A stretch of DNA of 64,000 bases from Deltaproteobacteria bacterium (GCA_024639185.1 JAHEIW010000003.1:44247-108246); one strand, 5' to 3'. Numbered from the stretch's first letter, positions 1 to 12,479 are shown. The notes: generated from the letters alone by a model not told the origin. Numbers and translations: made by a program.

Positions 1-47
1 TGCGGATAATCGATCCGCTAATGATTGCCAAGCCTTGGGGGGCTTTG

Positions 48-413
48 ATGTGTAAGAATCTTATCCGTTCCGTGTCAACAGTGCTCATCGTCACCTTCGC
101 CTGTTTGATCGTCGGCTGTAATTCGATTCCTGTGCCGGAAGAAAAAAAACCCTACATCGGAACCTGGGAGGGCGTCGGCTTTCACCTGACCATAACTGAC
201 AACGGCGGCGTTGATTACAGGCGGGTAAAGGGGAAACGTTCAACAAAAATCTCCGGCCCTTTGAAAAACTTCAAGGGAGATGATTTTATCGTCGGTGTGT
301 TATTTTTCACAACCACATTTGAGGTGCATCAGCCGCCCTACCTGGATGGCGGCGACTGGTACATGGTCATCGACGGTGTTGAATTGAAAAAAGTCGCCGG
401 ACCCCTAACCTGA
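48..413 (+). CDS. Small predicted lipoprotein, unknown function
   Basis: The product is about 121 residues and belongs to no family I recognise. The N-terminus has a short basic stretch, a hydrophobic segment and the lipobox-like IVGC, so it is probably exported and lipidated at that Cys. The mature part contains YIGTWEG followed by beta-rich sequence, as in small lipocalin-like or DUF lipoproteins, but this is only a resemblance. The ATG at 48 is preferred over the in-frame ATG at 21 because a G-rich stretch precedes it and the signal peptide then starts with MCKNLIR. The next gene, also a small lipoprotein, starts 28 bp downstream in the same direction. Confidence 0.6.
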   Translation: MCKNLIRSVSTVLIVTFACLIVGCNSIPVPEEKKPYIGTWEGVGFHLTITDNGGVDYRRVKGKRSTKISGPLKNFKGDDFIVGVLFFTTTFEVHQPPYLDGGDWYMVIDGVELKKVAGPLT

Positions 414-441
414 CCGTTTCAATTCACAGAGGAGTTAAAAC

Positions 442-906
442 ATGCGGTTGATAAGGGTGGGACTTGTGGTTCTCCTGGGATTTTTACTGATTTCATGTGT
501 CACGGCATCCGAGCCACGATTCAACAGTTTGCGGGCCGCAGATCAGCAAAAAATCCAGCAGCAATTAGAAAACAACTGGTCTGAATACATCATTTACTAT
601 ATTCCGCAGCATGCCGTTTTATTCGACCCCAAAGATGACAGCAACACCTTGAAGGTCAGCGGTCGCTGGACAAGGGTGGGCGATCAAAAGACCTGGATAG
701 AAATTTTGCGGCAAAACACCCAGAGCACGGACAGCTTTTTCAGTGTCTGGATGGGTTCAAGATCCGGATTTCTTGAAATTATCGGACCCGATGAACAGCT
801 CTTTGGCTATCTGGTCCATGAAAAAATGGATCTGGTGGCGTTTAAAATCATCGACCGCAATACGATGCAAATCTTTTACTCACCGCAGAGAATCGAAGGA
901 CCTTAA
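442..906 (+). CDS. Predicted lipoprotein, unknown function
   Basis: The product is 154 residues. It starts with MRLIRVG, then a hydrophobic stretch and the lipobox LISC near residue 19, which predicts an outer- or inner-membrane lipoprotein. The rest is soluble, with many Gln and Asp residues and beta-like segments (YIIYYIPQ, TWIEILRQ, FLEIIG, MQIFYSP). No enzymatic motif is visible. A good ribosome binding site, AGAGGAG, lies 8-14 bases before the ATG. It probably shares a transcript with the lipoprotein gene just upstream. The downstream gene is convergent and ends only 23 bp away, with no obvious terminator hairpin between them. Confidence 0.65.
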   Translation: MRLIRVGLVVLLGFLLISCVTASEPRFNSLRAADQQKIQQQLENNWSEYIIYYIPQHAVLFDPKDDSNTLKVSGRWTRVGDQKTWIEILRQNTQSTDSFFSVWMGSRSGFLEIIGPDEQLFGYLVHEKMDLVAFKIIDRNTMQIFYSPQRIEGP

Positions 907-929
907 TATTTTGTGTATTGGATGAGCTC

Positions 930-2144
930 CTATTTTAACCTCTTTTTAATCAGCTTGCCTAGTTCGGCCACAGCCGCGGCAATCACCGTTTCACCGGACT
1001 GAGAATAGGACAGTCGAAAGGTGTGGGCTCCGCTGCCGTCTATGAAAAAGGGTTCACCGGCTACAAAGGCAACGTTATGCTCAATGGCTTCGGCCAGAAG
1101 GTTTGCGGCATCAATTGTTTGGGGCAGTTGAATAAATATAAAAAACCCGCCGTCCGGTTGATTCCATTGAACCTGTTCGGGAAAATGGGCCGCCAATTGC
1201 ACGAGCATAAAATCCCGTTTACGCTTATAGTGTTGATTGTTCAGCTGAACGCGCTTTGCCCACTGCCCGCTACGGATAAATTCCAATAAAATATACTGGG
1301 CCAGACTGTTGGTGGCAACATCAATAAACTGTTTGGCCACCACCATTTTTCGAATCATTTCAGGAGGACCGATGGTCCAGGCCACGCGCAGGCCCGGAGC
1401 AAATGTTTTGGACATCGAGCGCATATGCACAACCCGACCATGAGCATCCAGAGAAATAACCGGTGGAAGATGGTCACCCTCAAATCGTAAATCTCCATAT
1501 GGATCATCTTCAAAAATGACCAGATCATAGTGCTCCGCCAGCTCGACAAGATGTTGGCGCCGCTCAAGTGATAATGTGGTTCCCGTCGGGTTTTGAAAGT
1601 TGGGTATGACATATACGCCCTTGACCTGCTGACCATTTTTCTTTAACCGCTGCAACTGATCTTCAAGTTGCCGGGTATTCAGCCCGTTATCATCAACGGC
1701 CACTCCCTGGAGTTGGCCACAGGCGGCCATAACGGCGCCGGTTCCCCCAAAGTAGGTCGGCAGGCCCACAAAAACGACGTCATCAGGGTTGATAAGTACC
1801 CGGCAAGCCAGATCCATACCCTGGGCCGAACCGGCCGTAATGACAATATGATCCAGATCGCAGGCGATGCCATAGCGATCTGCGGCCAGATGGGCAAGTT
1901 CCTGCCGCAATTCGGTCACCCCCTCGGTTGCGCCGTATTGCAAGGCTTTGCCGGCTTTATTTTTGAGCAACTTGTTGGTAATGCGAATGATTTCTTGACC
2001 TGGAAAAACAGCCGGGTCCGGCCAACCACCGGCCAAAGATTTCATACCCGGTAAATCAACCAGTTTGTTAATTTCACGAATGGCCGATGGCACCGCACAG
2101 CAGGCACTTTTAGAGTACAAATGTTGCAGGTTTGACGTTGACAT
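930..2144 (-). CDS. PLP-dependent aminotransferase, class I/II (2-aminoadipate/LysN-like)
   Basis: This 404-residue protein is a fold-type I PLP aminotransferase of the kind related to 2-aminoadipate/aromatic transaminases. Visible motifs are LAGGWPDPAVFP at the N-terminus, VITAGSAQGMDL in the cofactor phosphate region, IPNFQNPTGTT (the conserved NPTG), FEDDPYGDLRFEG (Asp and Tyr contacting PLP), and SMSKTFAPGLRVAW, where Lys forms the Schiff base. The length is normal and there is no GntR domain. It lies 19 bp after the thymidylate-synthase-like gene and is probably cotranscribed with it. The amino-acid substrate cannot be read from the sequence. Confidence 0.88.
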   Translation of the reverse strand: MSTSNLQHLYSKSACCAVPSAIREINKLVDLPGMKSLAGGWPDPAVFPGQEIIRITNKLLKNKAGKALQYGATEGVTELRQELAHLAADRYGIACDLDHIVITAGSAQGMDLACRVLINPDDVVFVGLPTYFGGTGAVMAACGQLQGVAVDDNGLNTRQLEDQLQRLKKNGQQVKGVYVIPNFQNPTGTTLSLERRQHLVELAEHYDLVIFEDDPYGDLRFEGDHLPPVISLDAHGRVVHMRSMSKTFAPGLRVAWTIGPPEMIRKMVVAKQFIDVATNSLAQYILLEFIRSGQWAKRVQLNNQHYKRKRDFMLVQLAAHFPEQVQWNQPDGGFFIFIQLPQTIDAANLLAEAIEHNVAFVAGEPFFIDGSGAHTFRLSYSQSGETVIAAAVAELGKLIKKRLK

Positions 2145-2163
2145 AATGAACCTCGATGCGGGA

Positions 2164-2955
2164 TTAGGTTCTTAAACAGCGCAGATTCGCCAGATCTTCT
2201 GCATAACCGTAAAGGTGTAATCCTTTACTTTCGACTACCATCTGGCCGTCCTCAACACCAATTTCGGCTGCCATGTACTCTTTGAGGTTTTGAATGGCAG
2301 CCAGGTTGGCGGGAAAGCCGTTCCATAAATCCCAGGAACGAAAATAAACAAAAAAGTTTAAGCCGTTATTCTGAATTCGGGTATCAATCGATCGCAGGCA
2401 AGGGGGATCCAGTAAGGTTAGATCCGAAGGGTGGGCAATTTGAAGGACCAGTTGATTATTGCGCTCGCCAAACTTGCGATAGGTATCAATCACCCATTCG
2501 ATCTGGTTCAAATACAACTGGCCGTCTTCTTCAAAAACAATCTTTCCGTCAACTTCGCGTTTATCGATGATTTTACTATTGGATGTATGCCACCAGTGGA
2601 GTTTGTCGCCCGATAGCGGGACGCGCACCAGGCGCTCACCATAGGTGTAGGACTCGCCCGGTTCTTTGCGCGCCGACATAAGATACTCAATATAGGCCCG
2701 GTCATAACCGGGGCCACCGTAAATATAATCGTGCTCTACCGGATTGGGTATGCCGCAGGCTGGCGGAATATCCGGAATCAGGGGTTGGGTTCCGGGATGT
2801 TTGACATGACCCATGAAATAATCATATTCAAGGCGGGTTTGGCCTTCATATGAACCGCGATCGATGACAAAACGTTTGCCGTGATCCAAAATATCATGCA
2901 CCGCCTGGAACCATAGATCCGGCAAGTCCCTGGCGTTTATATTGTGGATCTCCAT
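2164..2955 (-). CDS. Thymidylate synthase family protein (ThyA-like)
   Basis: The product is about 263 residues. The core signatures of the thymidylate synthase/dCMP hydroxymethylase fold are present in the C-terminal half: DPPCLRSID with the probable catalytic Cys, VYFRSWDLWNGFPANLAAI (matching the RS-D-x-PxN nucleotide-binding segment), and GLHLYGYAEDL (the H-x-Y pair). The N-terminal half is divergent from classical ThyA: I see no GELLWF-type block. It may therefore be an archaeal-type thymidylate synthase or a related pyrimidine-modifying enzyme. The ATG at 2955 is preferred because AAGGA precedes it; the reading frame extends 17 codons further upstream. It is followed by the aminotransferase gene at a 19 bp spacing. 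Confidence 0.75.
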   Translation of the reverse strand: MEIHNINARDLPDLWFQAVHDILDHGKRFVIDRGSYEGQTRLEYDYFMGHVKHPGTQPLIPDIPPACGIPNPVEHDYIYGGPGYDRAYIEYLMSARKEPGESYTYGERLVRVPLSGDKLHWWHTSNSKIIDKREVDGKIVFEEDGQLYLNQIEWVIDTYRKFGERNNQLVLQIAHPSDLTLLDPPCLRSIDTRIQNNGLNFFVYFRSWDLWNGFPANLAAIQNLKEYMAAEIGVEDGQMVVESKGLHLYGYAEDLANLRCLRT

Positions 2956-3049
2956 GTTTTTCCTTCTACTGGCAATGTTATAATTTGCTACATTACCACC
3001 AATCAAATTGCCTTGGGGTTAGTTAACGGGTTCAAAGGTTCAGGGTACA

Positions 3050-3076
3050 GGGTTTAGGGTTTAGGGTTTAGGGTTT
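3050..3076. repeat. Short tandem repeat, GGGTTTA x3.9
   Basis: Three full heptamers GGGTTTA plus GGGTTT form a perfect tandem array, preceded by a degenerate GGTTCAGGGTACAG. The unit is the same as a plant telomere repeat, but here it is a short simple-sequence array in the gap between the ThyA-like gene and gyrB. Confidence 0.9.
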
Positions 3077-3157
3077 TGCTATTAACACTGTGTACTCCAT
3101 TGCCCAGCATATGGATTTTATAATCAGAAGTGCAGTTTAGATGATCACGATTATTTG

Positions 3158-3299
3158 AAATTATCTCAAAAATAGTAGATCACGTCCAAGGGCAAGGCGA
3201 AAACCGATTCAAAAGTGGAGTATACACGACAGTATTCGAGCATTTTGAATCGGTTTTTAACACAGCCATTGGGCGTAAGATGCATTTTTGAGATAATTT

Positions 3300-3300
<1 letters not shown>
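3158..3300. repeat. Inverted-repeat intergenic element, family A copy 1
   Basis: The outer arms AAATTATCTCAAAAAT (3158-3173) and its near-complement at 3284-3300 enclose a second pair, AAAACCGATTCAAAA and TTTTGAATCGGTTTT. The centre reads GTGGAGTATACACGACAGTATTCGAG. The same order of blocks (CCAAGGGCAAGG, GGAG-ATAC, GTAT-TCGAG, ACACAG) recurs near 25764, 46436 and 57434. The right end reaches the gyrB stop codon, so the element may supply the 3' end of the gyrB transcript. Its origin is unknown. Confidence 0.7.
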
Positions 3301-6868
<3,568 letters not shown>

Positions 6869-7166
6869 AATATATTCCTTATTATAACATATAATAAAAT
6901 AATAATAGATATAGGATGTTTATAAGTTTAATAACTTTTTAAGGTTTTAGATTAATTTATAAAAATTAAAAAAATAGTGATCACAATCCTATTAATTTAA
7001 ACCCAATAAAGGGTTCGATATGATCATATATATACGAATGTCGATAACTGTTCATTTATCAACCGTCTATTAACAGTTTATGATCAAAAACCTGTTAAAA
7101 AAAGCACAAAACAAATACGTTGAATATAAAGATTAAATTCGACTATTTATAAACATTATAGCTAAA
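6869..7166. other. AT-rich intergenic region, possible replication origin or dnaN promoter
   Basis: This 298 bp stretch holds no gene and is extremely AT-rich. TGTCGATAA at 7039-7047 is one mismatch from the inverse DnaA box TGTGGATAA. TTATCAACC (7056-7064) and two TTATAAACA-like sites near 6927 and 7148 are weaker matches. TGATCA occurs three times at intervals of about 40-60 bp. Position beside dnaN-gyrB fits an origin, but no cluster of perfect DnaA boxes is visible, so it may only carry the dnaN promoter. Confidence 0.35.
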
Positions 7167-7697
7167 CTAAGCCCGGGATTGACTCCACTTTTTAATCAAG
7201 GCGATATCGCGTTTTTGCCAGTTGTCCGATAGTCGGTATTTAATAAAGGTTTTATATAATTTTTCTATAAATTGCAAGATCTTATCGTAAAGAAAGATTT
7301 TTTCCAAAACAACGCCTTCCATATCTTCCGGGCCTTGCGGCGCTGCAATTATAGGTGTCTGTATACTGCTCAGATTGAGGCTTTCACCCTTTAATGTGAA
7401 TTGCCATTTTTGATCGGCGGATCGGTAAACCAGGTTCAGTTCAGCCACCAGAGCGCCTTTCTGCAAGGCCAGCATGGCTTCTTCGAGACCGGCATTTTCA
7501 CCCTTAATGGTAATCCGTTCAACGTCCTTTTTATGTCGCTTTTCAAGCACAATTCGGTTGCCGATTTCCAGTGACGTTAAATCAGAATCAGCCTTTCTGA
7601 GAATAGTCGGATCCTGATCAATAGCGAACCACAGCCATGTTAAAAATTCTTCACCTAAAAATTTAAATCGGTTATATGCGACAGCAATATCCAACAT
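7167..7697 (-). CDS. RdgC-like protein, C-terminal part (separate gene)
   Basis: The product is 176 residues. It starts with MLDIAVAYNRFKFLGEEFLTWLWFAID; a FLTWLW-type segment is familiar from the C-terminal half of RdgC-related proteins of Desulfobacterota. No catalytic motif is visible. It starts 11 bp after the preceding gene, whose product resembles the N-terminal half of RdgC, a nucleoid-associated DNA-binding protein acting in recombination and replication restart. Together the two genes would make one RdgC-sized protein (about 380 residues). I infer a two-subunit or split RdgC-like factor. An independent gene of unknown function remains possible. Confidence 0.55.
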   Translation of the reverse strand: MLDIAVAYNRFKFLGEEFLTWLWFAIDQDPTILRKADSDLTSLEIGNRIVLEKRHKKDVERITIKGENAGLEEAMLALQKGALVAELNLVYRSADQKWQFTLKGESLNLSSIQTPIIAAPQGPEDMEGVVLEKIFLYDKILQFIEKLYKTFIKYRLSDNWQKRDIALIKKWSQSRA

Positions 7698-7708
7698 GTT
7701 TTTTTAAA

Positions 7709-8323
7709 TTATCCTGTAAATGGGGTCCGGGTGAGTTCAAGAAGGATATCTTTTTCCGTATCTTTTAGGTCAGCGGCATAGTGTGCCGCCGTGTAGGGAA
7801 TCATGCGAATCAGCGTTAAATCAAATGATCGCAAAAAAAGCGTTTCCAATTCCTCATTGGCTGCCTTGAGATTGGAAAAAAACCACAATTGGGAATCCTC
7901 ATAATTCCAGATAATATCAAATAAATTGGGCGTCGCCGGAACCGTTGCATACAGACGATCCATGACCTGGTCCCGAATGCGCTCTTTTTCGCTACGTGAC
8001 AAATACGGTCGGCCACTTTCAGCCAGTCGCTTTTCTGATTCGATGACCACGTGTTTTTTTACCAATTTAACCGGCACGCTTTTACGGTCAATTCGTAATG
8101 AAAAAACCAGATAATTTCCATACACGAACGAGGATCCGCCAAAATCCGGTTGATAGGGCTTTTCAAAGGATGTCCAGCCGACGGCTTTATCCAGAGTCGG
8201 ATCATCTATTTCTGAAATGGCATTTTTTTTAAGCCCGGCCGCCAGTGTTTCCAGAATGGGATTTTTAAGTTTCCCCTGAATCTGGTAGCGCGTTATAGAA
8301 ACCGAACTGGATAGTAAACTCAT
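7709..8323 (-). CDS. RdgC-like protein, N-terminal part
   Basis: The product is about 204 residues, taking the ATG at 8323 (MSLLSSSVSITRYQI); the frame is open to 8371. The stretch GWTSFEKPYQPDF, then KHVVIESEKRLAESGR and LSRSEKERIRDQVMDRLYATVPA, follows the order of conserved blocks in RdgC (a GW-x-P turn, an E-G-R segment, an EK-to-V-L-P helix). The following IWNYEDSQLWFFSNLKAANEELETLF matches the strand-helix where RdgC has residues for its ring-shaped DNA-binding dimer. The C-terminal half is missing and appears to be carried by the next gene. Both lie next to dnaN, which fits a role in replication or recombination. Confidence 0.6.
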   Translation of the reverse strand: MSLLSSSVSITRYQIQGKLKNPILETLAAGLKKNAISEIDDPTLDKAVGWTSFEKPYQPDFGGSSFVYGNYLVFSLRIDRKSVPVKLVKKHVVIESEKRLAESGRPYLSRSEKERIRDQVMDRLYATVPATPNLFDIIWNYEDSQLWFFSNLKAANEELETLFLRSFDLTLIRMIPYTAAHYAADLKDTEKDILLELTRTPFTG

Positions 8324-8624
8324 ATAGTTACCATTGCATCTGTTGATGGAAGGGTTTGCCGGAATTACCACGGGTTGTCAACCAGCACATACTGATAACG
8401 CTCTGAAGGAAAGCGGTAAAACACCATATATAGTATACGCTGTATATTATTATGAATATATAACGTGTTTGCTAACAACTAACAAGTTAAATTTAGGGTT
8501 AAAAAAAGATCTCAAAAATGGTATAAAGATGAGGTTTGCCAGTTGGCCCGTGGGCCCGTTTATCATTTGTTCTCCTTGGCACCCTAAATAGCCTAAACGC
8601 CACTTGTGTTTTGAAGAAAATTCC

Positions 8625-11600
8625 ATGAAATTTATTGCCGATTTACACGTTCATTCCAAATACTCCAGGGCGACTGCCAAGAACCTTGATCTGGAAAATT
8701 TATACATTGCCGCCCAGTTAAAAGGTGTTACGGTTGTGGGAACCGGTGATTTTACATACCCGGCCTGGTTTGAAGAAATTTCAGATAAATTGGTTGCCGC
8801 TGAAACCGGTTTATACAAACTAAAAGCTGAACATGCGCGGCTTTGCGATCTACAGGTTCCGGAGGCCTGTCGCGGTCCGGTGCGTTTTATGCTGGTTACT
8901 GAAATCAGCAACATCTATAAGAAAACTGGTAAAACGCGTAAAAATCACAATCTGATATTTGCCCCGGACGTGGATGTTGCCCGGCAGCTCAAAAACCGGC
9001 TGGATAAAATCGGCAACATTCGATCGGACGGCCGACCGATCCTCGGGTTGGATGCCCGGGATTTACTTGAGATGGTGCTTGAAACCTCTGACGACGCATT
9101 TTTAATCCCGGCTCACATCTGGACCCCCTGGTTTTCGGTACTGGGATCAAAATCCGGTTTTGATTCCGTTGGCGATTGTTTTGAAGACTTAACCCCGCAT
9201 ATTTTTGCAGTTGAAACCGGGCTGTCTTCTGATCCGGCGATGAACTGGCGCGTGTCATCTTTGGATGAATTTACTTTGGTGTCCAACTCGGATGCGCATT
9301 CCCCGCTTAATTTGGGGCGCGAAGCCAATATGTTCAATACCGAGCTATCCTATGCGGCCATAAAAACAGCCCTTAAAACCGGTAATCCGGAAGAATTTCT
9401 CGGCACCCTGGAGTTTTACCCTGAAGAGGGCAAATATCACATCGATGGTCATCGTGCCTGCAACGTTTCTTTCTGGCCTGCGGCGACGCTCAAACATAAT
9501 GGCCTATGCCCGGTTTGCAGCAAACCCCTGACGTTGGGCGTCTTGCATCGTGTTGAAGAATTAGCCGATCATAATGAAGGCCGCAAAGCGCCCCGGCATG
9601 CGCCCTACCACAGCATTATTCAACTGCCGGACATTCTGTCTGAGGTAATGCAGGTAGGTCCCAAATCCAAAAAAGTCACCCGGGCCTATCAAAGCGCTTT
9701 GGACAAACTGGGTTCGGAATTTAACATTTTACACCATCTAACGACCGATGCGATTGAGCAGGCCGGCATACCGCTTCTATCTGAGGCAATCCGGCGCATG
9801 CGTGATCAGGAAATCAGCGCCATCCCCGGCTTTGACGGGCAATATGGGCGGATTCAAATTTTCAAGGAGCAAGAACGAGCAGCGCTTCTGGGCCAGCAAT
9901 CACTTTTTGCGCTCAGCGAGCCCCGGGCGACCGTTTCTGTTACCAACGATCCCCCGTATTCCCTCAAAGTGCCCCGTAAAGAGCCGGGTGATTCCCGTGA
10001 GGCTAAATTAAACCGTACGTCAGCGCACATCCATATTCACCAATTGAACGACGAGCAGCGTCGGGCGGTAGAGCATTCCGAGGGTCCCCTGCTGATTGTT
10101 GCCGGGCCCGGCACCGGTAAAACCCAGACCCTGACAATGAGAATCGCACACTTTATAATGCATAAAGGTATTGCCCCCGAATACATACTGGCAGTAACCT
10201 TTACCCGCAAAGCGGCTGAGGAAATGCAGCAGCGCCTGCACACGGTTTTGGGCGACCGGCATCCATTGCCTCTGACGGCCACCTTTCATTCCCTGTGCTA
10301 TAAAATATTAAGCGATCAAAATCCAAATAAGACTTTCGGTATTATCGATGAAGATGATCGTAAAAAATTAATCGATGAAGCGCTCAAAAGGGTCAGGGGT
10401 TTCGGGGTTGAGGTTTCCTTAAAACCGCGACAATTACGCGACCAAATTGCGGCGGCCAAACAGCAAATACAGGGTCCGGAAGATATAGCTTCGGCGCAAC
10501 ACTTCAGCGTTGATGACCGCGCACTGGCCGAGGTGTATCACAGCTATCAAAACCTGTTATCCATTCAGGGGCTTTATGATTATGAAGATCTGATTTTTAA
10601 CGTTGTCCGTCTGCTCGAGAGCGATCCACGGATTTGCAAAACATACCGGCGTCAATTTGAGCATATTTTTGTCGATGAATATCAGGACCTCAATCATGGA
10701 CAGTATCGTATCATAAGGGCGCTGGCTCCCTCTGATGCCGCCAGACAAAATTTATGCGTCATCGGCGATCCGGACCAATCTATTTACGGGTTCAGAGGAT
10801 CAGACGTTCGGTATTTTACCCGTTTTATGGATGATTACCCCCATGCAGCTGTTATTGAATTAACCCGAAATTATCGATCGACGGAAACCATTCTGGATGC
10901 ATCCTATCAGATCATTCAGGATCATCGTTTGCATACCGGTGACACCCGGACCCACTCGATGATCGATGGTGTTGAAACCATCAGCATCCTCGAGCTGGCC
11001 AGCGCCAAAGCTGAAGCCTGGGCTATCGCTGGAACCATCGGCCAGTTGGTGGGTGGTTCCGGTTTTCATTCCATCGACACCGGCCAGGTGGCGGATGCCA
11101 ATCTCATTTCTGCCTGCAGTTATGCCGATTTTGCGGTTCTGGTTCGCACGCACCATCAACTGAATATTATTGCCGAGGTCTTTCTACAGGCGGGTGTGCC
11201 CTTTCAGGTTGCCAGCCGTAAAAATTGGTTTGAACGCTGGGGCCTGGCCGAACTGATTTCACTATTAAGCATTGTGGCGGGATACGGTAGTGATCTGGAT
11301 TTAGACAACTGCCTGTCGCTATATGGTGTCGGACTGAATAAAAAGGCAACCGATCAGTTTAAATCCTGGTGTTATTCAAAAAAATTATCCCGGCATAACG
11401 GTTTGGACAATGCCAGACGTTTTCCGGTGCCGGGTTTAAACCGTGCTCAGCAGCAAAAGCTCATCGATTTTAGCGACACACTGGCCGGCATTAAAAATGA
11501 GACGAGCGGTATGAACATTGCCGAAAAATTACAGCATCTATCCCGGATCCCACAGCTGGCTGCCATTATGGGCACCCACCGGCAATCCCGGGAGATATTT

Positions 11601-12044
11601 GGCAACCTGCTAAGCCTGGCCGCAGATTATGATAAAGACCTGGCCGCCTTTTTAGCGACAGCAGCGCTGCACACAGACACCGATGTTTACCTGTCGCGCG
11701 CGGAAAAGGTTGCCGTGATGACGATGCATGCGGCCAAAGGCCTGGAATTTCCGGTGGTGTTTATCGCCGGGTGTGAAGACGATTTGATTCCCTTAAACCA
11801 TCAGGGCAGCATACAGGCCGACCCGGCCGAAGAACGCCGGCTGTTTTATGTGGCCATGACCCGGGCCATGCAGCAATTATACCTGACACGGGCTAAAAAA
11901 CGCAGCCGATACGGAAAACTTTTGACCCGCCAACCCTCTCCATTTCTGGCCGACATTGAAAGCCGTATCAAAAAAGAAGAATCTCCGCAGAAAAAATCCC
12001 CCGGGAAGAAAGTAAAGCAGCAGCGACAGCTCAAACTCTTTTAG
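8625..12044 (+). CDS. PHP-domain / UvrD-type DNA helicase fusion
   Basis: This protein of about 1139 residues combines two enzymes. Residues 1-400 form a PHP metal-dependent phosphoesterase-like domain (ADLHVHSKYSRAT, GTGDFTYPAW, SNSDAHSP) with a zinc-ribbon-like CPVCSKPL block near residue 295. Residues 465-1110 form an SF1 helicase of the UvrD/Rep/PcrA family: Walker A GPGTGKTQT (about 493), VDEYQDLNHGQY (motif II with DEYQD, about 682), GDPDQSIYGFRG, LTRNYRST, and VMTMHAAKGLEFPVVF near the C-terminus. The track-wide start at 8604 is a TTG; ATG 8625 begins directly at MKFIADLHVHS and is preferred, although no strong ribosome binding site is visible. The PHP domain may act as a nuclease or 3'-end phosphatase coupled to unwinding. 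Confidence 0.92.
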   Translation: MKFIADLHVHSKYSRATAKNLDLENLYIAAQLKGVTVVGTGDFTYPAWFEEISDKLVAAETGLYKLKAEHARLCDLQVPEACRGPVRFMLVTEISNIYKKTGKTRKNHNLIFAPDVDVARQLKNRLDKIGNIRSDGRPILGLDARDLLEMVLETSDDAFLIPAHIWTPWFSVLGSKSGFDSVGDCFEDLTPHIFAVETGLSSDPAMNWRVSSLDEFTLVSNSDAHSPLNLGREANMFNTELSYAAIKTALKTGNPEEFLGTLEFYPEEGKYHIDGHRACNVSFWPAATLKHNGLCPVCSKPLTLGVLHRVEELADHNEGRKAPRHAPYHSIIQLPDILSEVMQVGPKSKKVTRAYQSALDKLGSEFNILHHLTTDAIEQAGIPLLSEAIRRMRDQEISAIPGFDGQYGRIQIFKEQERAALLGQQSLFALSEPRATVSVTNDPPYSLKVPRKEPGDSREAKLNRTSAHIHIHQLNDEQRRAVEHSEGPLLIVAGPGTGKTQTLTMRIAHFIMHKGIAPEYILAVTFTRKAAEEMQQRLHTVLGDRHPLPLTATFHSLCYKILSDQNPNKTFGIIDEDDRKKLIDEALKRVRGFGVEVSLKPRQLRDQIAAAKQQIQGPEDIASAQHFSVDDRALAEVYHSYQNLLSIQGLYDYEDLIFNVVRLLESDPRICKTYRRQFEHIFVDEYQDLNHGQYRIIRALAPSDAARQNLCVIGDPDQSIYGFRGSDVRYFTRFMDDYPHAAVIELTRNYRSTETILDASYQIIQDHRLHTGDTRTHSMIDGVETISILELASAKAEAWAIAGTIGQLVGGSGFHSIDTGQVADANLISACSYADFAVLVRTHHQLNIIAEVFLQAGVPFQVASRKNWFERWGLAELISLLSIVAGYGSDLDLDNCLSLYGVGLNKKATDQFKSWCYSKKLSRHNGLDNARRFPVPGLNRAQQQKLIDFSDTLAGIKNETSGMNIAEKLQHLSRIPQLAAIMGTHRQSREIFGNLLSLAADYDKDLAAFLATAALHTDTDVYLSRAEKVAVMTMHAAKGLEFPVVFIAGCEDDLIPLNHQGSIQADPAEERRLFYVAMTRAMQQLYLTRAKKRSRYGKLLTRQPSPFLADIESRIKKEESPQKKSPGKKVKQQRQLKLF

Positions 12045-12045
12045 C

Positions 12046-12190
12046 CGGCATAGCGCATAGTGCAAAGGGCATAGCGTAATAGCGCCTTATCCGATCTATC
12101 AAACTTATCGATTACCCTATGCGCCATGCTCTCTGCCCTATGCCGAAAACGCTGCCCCACACCCTATGCTCCTGGCGCCTGCCATAGCCC
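12046..12190. repeat. Degenerate GCATAGCG-rich inverted repeat
   Basis: GCATAGCGCATAGTGCAAAGGGCATAGCG (12050-12078) is followed by a partly complementary stretch, CCTATGCGCCATGC...GCCCTATGCC. A near-identical unit occurs at 42333. The rest of the 12045-12479 gap holds no gene; 12320-12415 is AT-rich and probably carries the promoter of the transglycosylase gene. Confidence 0.75.
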
Positions 12191-12479
12191 CATGATACTG
12201 GTATTTCACTAAAGCTTTCATGAATTTGGGTCGATATTTTATATGGAATGCATGACCGGCTGATGGTTGCGGTATAGACCTTGGGCGACTGGTTTTTAGC
12301 AGCCACAAGATATAGAGGGGTGTTAAATAAGTAATTAATATAATTATATATTATTAATAAATCCTTGAGTTTCAGAAAAAAGTATTGTAAAATTTATTAT
12401 ACGATCTAAACGCGCATTTAAATTGGCTCCTGCTTTTGGGGGAAAGCGAAAAATGGGCCTAAATTGACGCTGAGGAATA

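Noticed and set aside
3037-3076. CRISPR or telomere end
   Set aside because: The array is 27 bp of pure heptamer with no spacers and is surrounded by ordinary chromosomal genes.
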